Part shown: positions 62,537 to 64,000 of the stretch, in pieces
How positions within the stretch are numbered: the stretch's first letter is position 1
Layout: the number at the start of each line of letters is the position of its first letter
DNA from: Massilia sp. ST3
GTDB taxonomy: Bacteria; Pseudomonadota; Gammaproteobacteria; Burkholderiales; Burkholderiaceae_D
Assembly: GCF_018119405.1 (NCBI RefSeq)
Contig: NZ_JAGPWC010000022.1
Coordinates: forward strand, 1-64,000
DNA: 64,000 bases
Direction: 5' to 3'
The notes under the pieces: generated by a model
What the model was told of the DNA's origin: nothing
Database searches by the model: none
Seen by the model: only the letters and a program-made list of their open reading frames with translations
Made by a program: the position numbers and the translations under genes

Positions 62537-63193
62537 ATGCAGAAGTTCGAATCGCGGCGCGACCGCTTCGCCCTGTTCGACCGCATGGACAGCCCGGCGG
62601 TCAACATCTGCTTCACCCTGGAGCTGCCCGACTTGCGCCCCTGGTGCAAGGAGCAGGGCCTGGCGCCCTTCCACGTGCTGCTGTGCGCGGTGCTGCGGTC
62701 GATCCTGAAGGTCGACAACTTCCGCTACCGCGTCCTCGATGGCGAGGTGTTCCGCGTCGAGCGCCTGAGGCCCTCGTTCACGGTCATCAACCAGAACAAC
62801 GACCTGAATTTCGCCCAGTTCGAATGGACCGACGACCTGCGCGAATGGGTGGCGCGCGGCGTCGCGGCGCGTGCGCAAGCCAGCGCCATGACGGAACTGA
62901 ACGAGAAGTACCGCACCATGACGCCGCGCGAAGCCAAGGAGCAGGTCTTCATCACCTGCATTCCCTGGCTCGACTTCACCTCGATCCAGCACCCGACCGC
63001 CGATCTCGGCTCGCCCGACATTCCCGCGCTGGCCTGGGGGCGCTTTCGCGACGCCCCGAACGGCCGCGTGCAGCTGCCCTTCGCCGTCCAGGCCCACCAC
63101 GGCTTCGTCGACGGCTTCCACATCCACCAGCTGGCCCAGGCCATCGCGGCGGAAATCGAGGGCTTCATGCGGAGCCCGGACGCCACCGCTTGA
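62537..63193 (+). CDS. Chloramphenicol acetyltransferase-like O-acyltransferase
   Basis: This 218-residue trimeric CAT-fold protein has the catalytic signature HHGFVDGFHIHQL (H-x3-D-G) near the C-terminus. FTVINQNNDLNFAQFEW and FITCIPWLDFTSIQHP match the type A CAT region that binds acetyl-CoA and acceptor. Chromosomal members of this family often acetylate unknown small molecules and need not confer chloramphenicol resistance. It starts 19 bp after the permease gene, so the two are likely cotranscribed. Confidence 0.85.
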   Translation: MQKFESRRDRFALFDRMDSPAVNICFTLELPDLRPWCKEQGLAPFHVLLCAVLRSILKVDNFRYRVLDGEVFRVERLRPSFTVINQNNDLNFAQFEWTDDLREWVARGVAARAQASAMTELNEKYRTMTPREAKEQVFITCIPWLDFTSIQHPTADLGSPDIPALAWGRFRDAPNGRVQLPFAVQAHHGFVDGFHIHQLAQAIAAEIEGFMRSPDATA

Positions 63194-63279
63194 CCCTTGA
63201 ATCCTGCAGCCTGTCGCAATCCGGGCTGCCTGCCTGAATCCCCTTGCTAGGATGGCCCGATCGTCGATACGGAGGGCCT

Positions 63280-64000
63280 ATGTGGAAATGCATATTCGCG
63301 GTAGCCGTCCTGGCTGCTGCTGCCGGCGCGCAGGCGCAGCCGCGCGAGCTGAGCGCGCAGCAATGGCATGAAGACCTGCGCGTGCTGGCCGAGAGCATGC
63401 CGGCGCGCCACCGCAATCTCTACCACACGATGACGCGCGAGCAGTTCGCCGCCGCCGTCGCCGGCCTGGATGCGCGCATCGACAGCCTGCCGCGCCACAA
63501 GATCATCGTCGAGATGGCGCGTATCGCCGCCATGGTCGGCGACGGCCATACCAACCTGGCGCCGACGCGCGATCCGAACATTGGCTTCCACGCCTTCCCG
63601 CTGGCGCTCTACTTCTTCGAGGACGGCCTGTACGTGCGCGCGGCGGCGCAGCAGCACCGCGACCTGGTCGGCGCCAGGGTGGTCGGCATCGGCCCGCTGT
63701 CGACCGCGCAGGCCTACGCGGCGGTGCGCGAGATCGTCGGCCGCGACAACGAGCAGAACGCGCTGTTCTTCGCGCCCCATTTGCTGGTGATGCCGGAAGT
63801 GCTGGACGCGCTGGGCATGGGCGACGGCCCGCAGCGGGCGCGCTTCGTGCTGGAACAGGACGGCAAGCGCCGCACCGTGGAGCTGGACGAGGCCCCGCCG
63901 GCCGACATGATGCCGCCCGATACCGACCTGAGTTTCATGCCGCGTCCCGGCTGGGTCGATGCGCGCAGCGCCACGCCGCCATGGCTGCAGGACGCTCGCA
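63280..64000 (+). CDS. S41-family peptidase-like protein, 5' part (truncated by window edge)
   Basis: The reading frame stays open to the last base of the window; about 240 codons are visible. It begins with a signal peptide (MWKCIFAVAVLAAAAGAQAQ) after GGAGGG. The segment ARIAAMVGDGHTNL is the diagnostic N-terminal element of tail-specific-protease-like (S41/tricorn) proteins, and later a PDZ-like GARVVGIGPLSTAQA is seen. The catalytic serine-lysine core lies beyond the window, so activity cannot be judged. Confidence 0.8.
   Translation, partial: MWKCIFAVAVLAAAAGAQAQPRELSAQQWHEDLRVLAESMPARHRNLYHTMTREQFAAAVAGLDARIDSLPRHKIIVEMARIAAMVGDGHTNLAPTRDPNIGFHAFPLALYFFEDGLYVRAAAQQHRDLVGARVVGIGPLSTAQAYAAVREIVGRDNEQNALFFAPHLLVMPEVLDALGMGDGPQRARFVLEQDGKRRTVELDEAPPADMMPPDTDLSFMPRPGWVDARSATPPWLQDAR

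Noticed and set aside
62537..63193. Calling the CAT-like gene a chloramphenicol resistance gene
   Set aside because: The catalytic signature is intact, but the core-genome context and lack of acquired-element flanks do not support a resistance function without assay.

Overview
The window is a contiguous, gene-dense stretch of a high-GC (roughly two thirds G+C) chromosome from a betaproteobacterium, most likely an Oxalobacteraceae member of the Massilia/Telluria/Duganella group. This is an inference from the queA-tgt-yajC-secD-secF order, a two-subunit (AruF/AruG) arginine succinyltransferase pathway with a giant NAD-glutamate dehydrogenase, tandem fadD genes, codon bias, and abundant short palindromic intergenic repeats. 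No insertion sequence, prophage, tRNA, rRNA or CRISPR array was found, so this looks like core chromosome.

Layout. 0.2-9.3 kb: an envelope and lipid A region with a PQQ-type sugar dehydrogenase-like protein, a PmrAB-like two-component system, a phosphoethanolamine transferase (EptA), a PAP2 phosphatase, a retropepsin-fold protein that has lost its catalytic aspartates, an MFS exporter and a PagL-like lipid A deacylase. 9.4-23.2 kb: metabolic genes (SUFU-domain protein, 3-hydroxyisobutyrate dehydrogenase-like enzyme, M20 amidohydrolase, molybdopterin oxidoreductase, lipoprotein metallopeptidase, two tandem acyl-CoA ligases, PhoD phosphatase, YciA-like thioesterase, ATM1-type ABC exporter). 23.4-28.1 kb: acidic amino acid use (periplasmic asparaginase, amidohydrolase, Glu/Asp symporter, orphan GltL ATPase). 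28.2-39.5 kb: pyrC and small neighbours, recG, and the queuosine/Sec operon queA-tgt-yajC-secD-secF.

39.5-40.0 kb holds the most unusual element: three tandem copies of a ~63-nt intergenic RNA gene. Each has its own -10 box, a conserved dyad at exactly the same distance upstream, a 32-nt identical 5' part that begins exactly at the predicted +1, and its own Rho-independent terminator. I do not recognise this RNA family.

40.0-43.7 kb: a DUF4214 secreted-type protein, an HDOD protein, and a MarR regulator with a coupled small protein. 43.8-57.1 kb: the complete arginine succinyltransferase (AST) pathway, argR-astC-aruF-aruG-astD-astB-gdhB-astE, with the NAD-dependent glutamate dehydrogenase gene embedded, and an ArgR-type direct-repeat operator abutting the astC -10 box. 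57.3-64.0 kb: an Old Yellow Enzyme, a GIN-domain lipoprotein, flavohaemoglobin Hmp with NsrR-type operators, an APC permease, a CAT-like acetyltransferase, and the start of an S41-type peptidase cut by the window edge.

Two regulatory circuits can be read directly. The first is PmrA-like control of eptA through four hexamers at 11-bp period just after the kinase stop codon. The second is ArgR control of arginine catabolism, whose product glutamate is oxidised by the GDH in the same gene run. Outside the small-RNA region no gap exceeds about 300 bases; most gaps hold hairpin repeats or terminators.
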